From the IMG/VR virus record IMGVR_UViG_3300041407_000075, positions 26,163-90,162 of that record: a DNA stretch of 64,000 nucleotides; one strand, given 5' to 3'. Origin of the DNA: a virus. This document shows positions 63,974-64,000 of this stretch, in pieces. The translations under genes and the position numbers were made by a program. The notes under the pieces are model-generated. The model saw only the letters and a list, made by a program, of their open reading frames with translations, was not told where the DNA came from and did no database searches. Position 1 is the stretch's first letter. Each line of letters begins with the position of its first letter.

Positions 63974-64000
63974 ATGCCTTTCGTTGCTGAAACTTTCACC
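63974..64000 (+). CDS. start of probable major capsid protein gene (partial)
   Basis: MPFVAETFT, behind AAAGGAATCAAAT. It runs off the window edge. Gene order (protease/scaffold then capsid) makes the major capsid protein the best guess. Confidence 0.55.

Noticed and set aside
1-64000. CRISPR array, transposon insertion sequence or integrase
   Set aside because: No regularly spaced repeats, transposase or integrase motifs found by reading; only short direct and inverted repeats.

Overview
This window is part of the genome of a tailed dsDNA bacteriophage (Caudoviricetes), roughly 40% G+C by eye and very densely coded. Nearly every gene has a Shine-Dalgarno site, neighbours often overlap by ATGA, promoters fit the bacterial sigma70 pattern (TTGACA, 17 nt, TAnnnT) and terminators are GC hairpins with T-runs. 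That indicates a Gram-negative host. A phage copy of the Pseudomonas-type intracellular polyhydroxyalkanoate (PHA) depolymerase PhaZ makes Pseudomonas or a relative the best guess for the host. No integrase or lysis cassette was recognised.

There are four blocks. (1) 1-15,523, minus strand: nucleotide metabolism and replication, with dUTPase, a dATP/dGTP diphosphohydrolase-like protein, a DEDD exonuclease, an HNH nuclease, a 5'-3' exonuclease, an SSB, a family B DNA polymerase split in two by an HNH homing endonuclease, and a T7-type primase-helicase. (2) 15,776-32,294, plus strand: about 45 mostly tiny accessory genes read from several sigma70 promoters. They include a polymerase-palm protein paired with a nucleotidyltransferase, several genes broken by short tandem duplications or single-base changes, and a strange 0.9 kb island packed with CCWGG sites. 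(3) 33,040-51,306, minus strand: host-interaction genes, with PhaZ, a macro-like protein, a small alarmone (SpoT/MESH1-like) hydrolase, a low-molecular-weight phosphatase, a zincin, a dCMP deaminase, a Dam-type methylase, a ClpP-like protease and PhoH, plus many small Cys-rich proteins. (4) 51,500-64,000, plus strand: an operator/iteron array with a ribbon-helix-helix regulator and an initiator-like protein, a run of structured RNAs with a divergent tRNA-Gly(UCC), a tail-type SGNH esterase, then large terminase, portal, head protease with a nested scaffold, and the start of the probable major capsid gene.

Seven mobile endonucleases (HNH/AP2-like, HNH or GIY-YIG-like) are scattered through all blocks, next to polymerase, exonuclease, PhoH/ClpP and terminase genes. 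The replication genes form a nearly complete replisome (polymerase, primase-helicase, SSB, exonucleases). Blocks 2 and 3 look like a host-takeover and metabolic reprogramming arsenal: carbon-store mobilisation (PhaZ), alarmone removal, nucleotide-pool control and DNA methylation.

The strongest candidates for something new are the phage PhaZ, the CCWGG island that is apparently maintained through codon choice, the 23-bp operator array with its regulator/initiator pair, the palm-polymerase plus nucleotidyltransferase pair, and the structured-RNA array.
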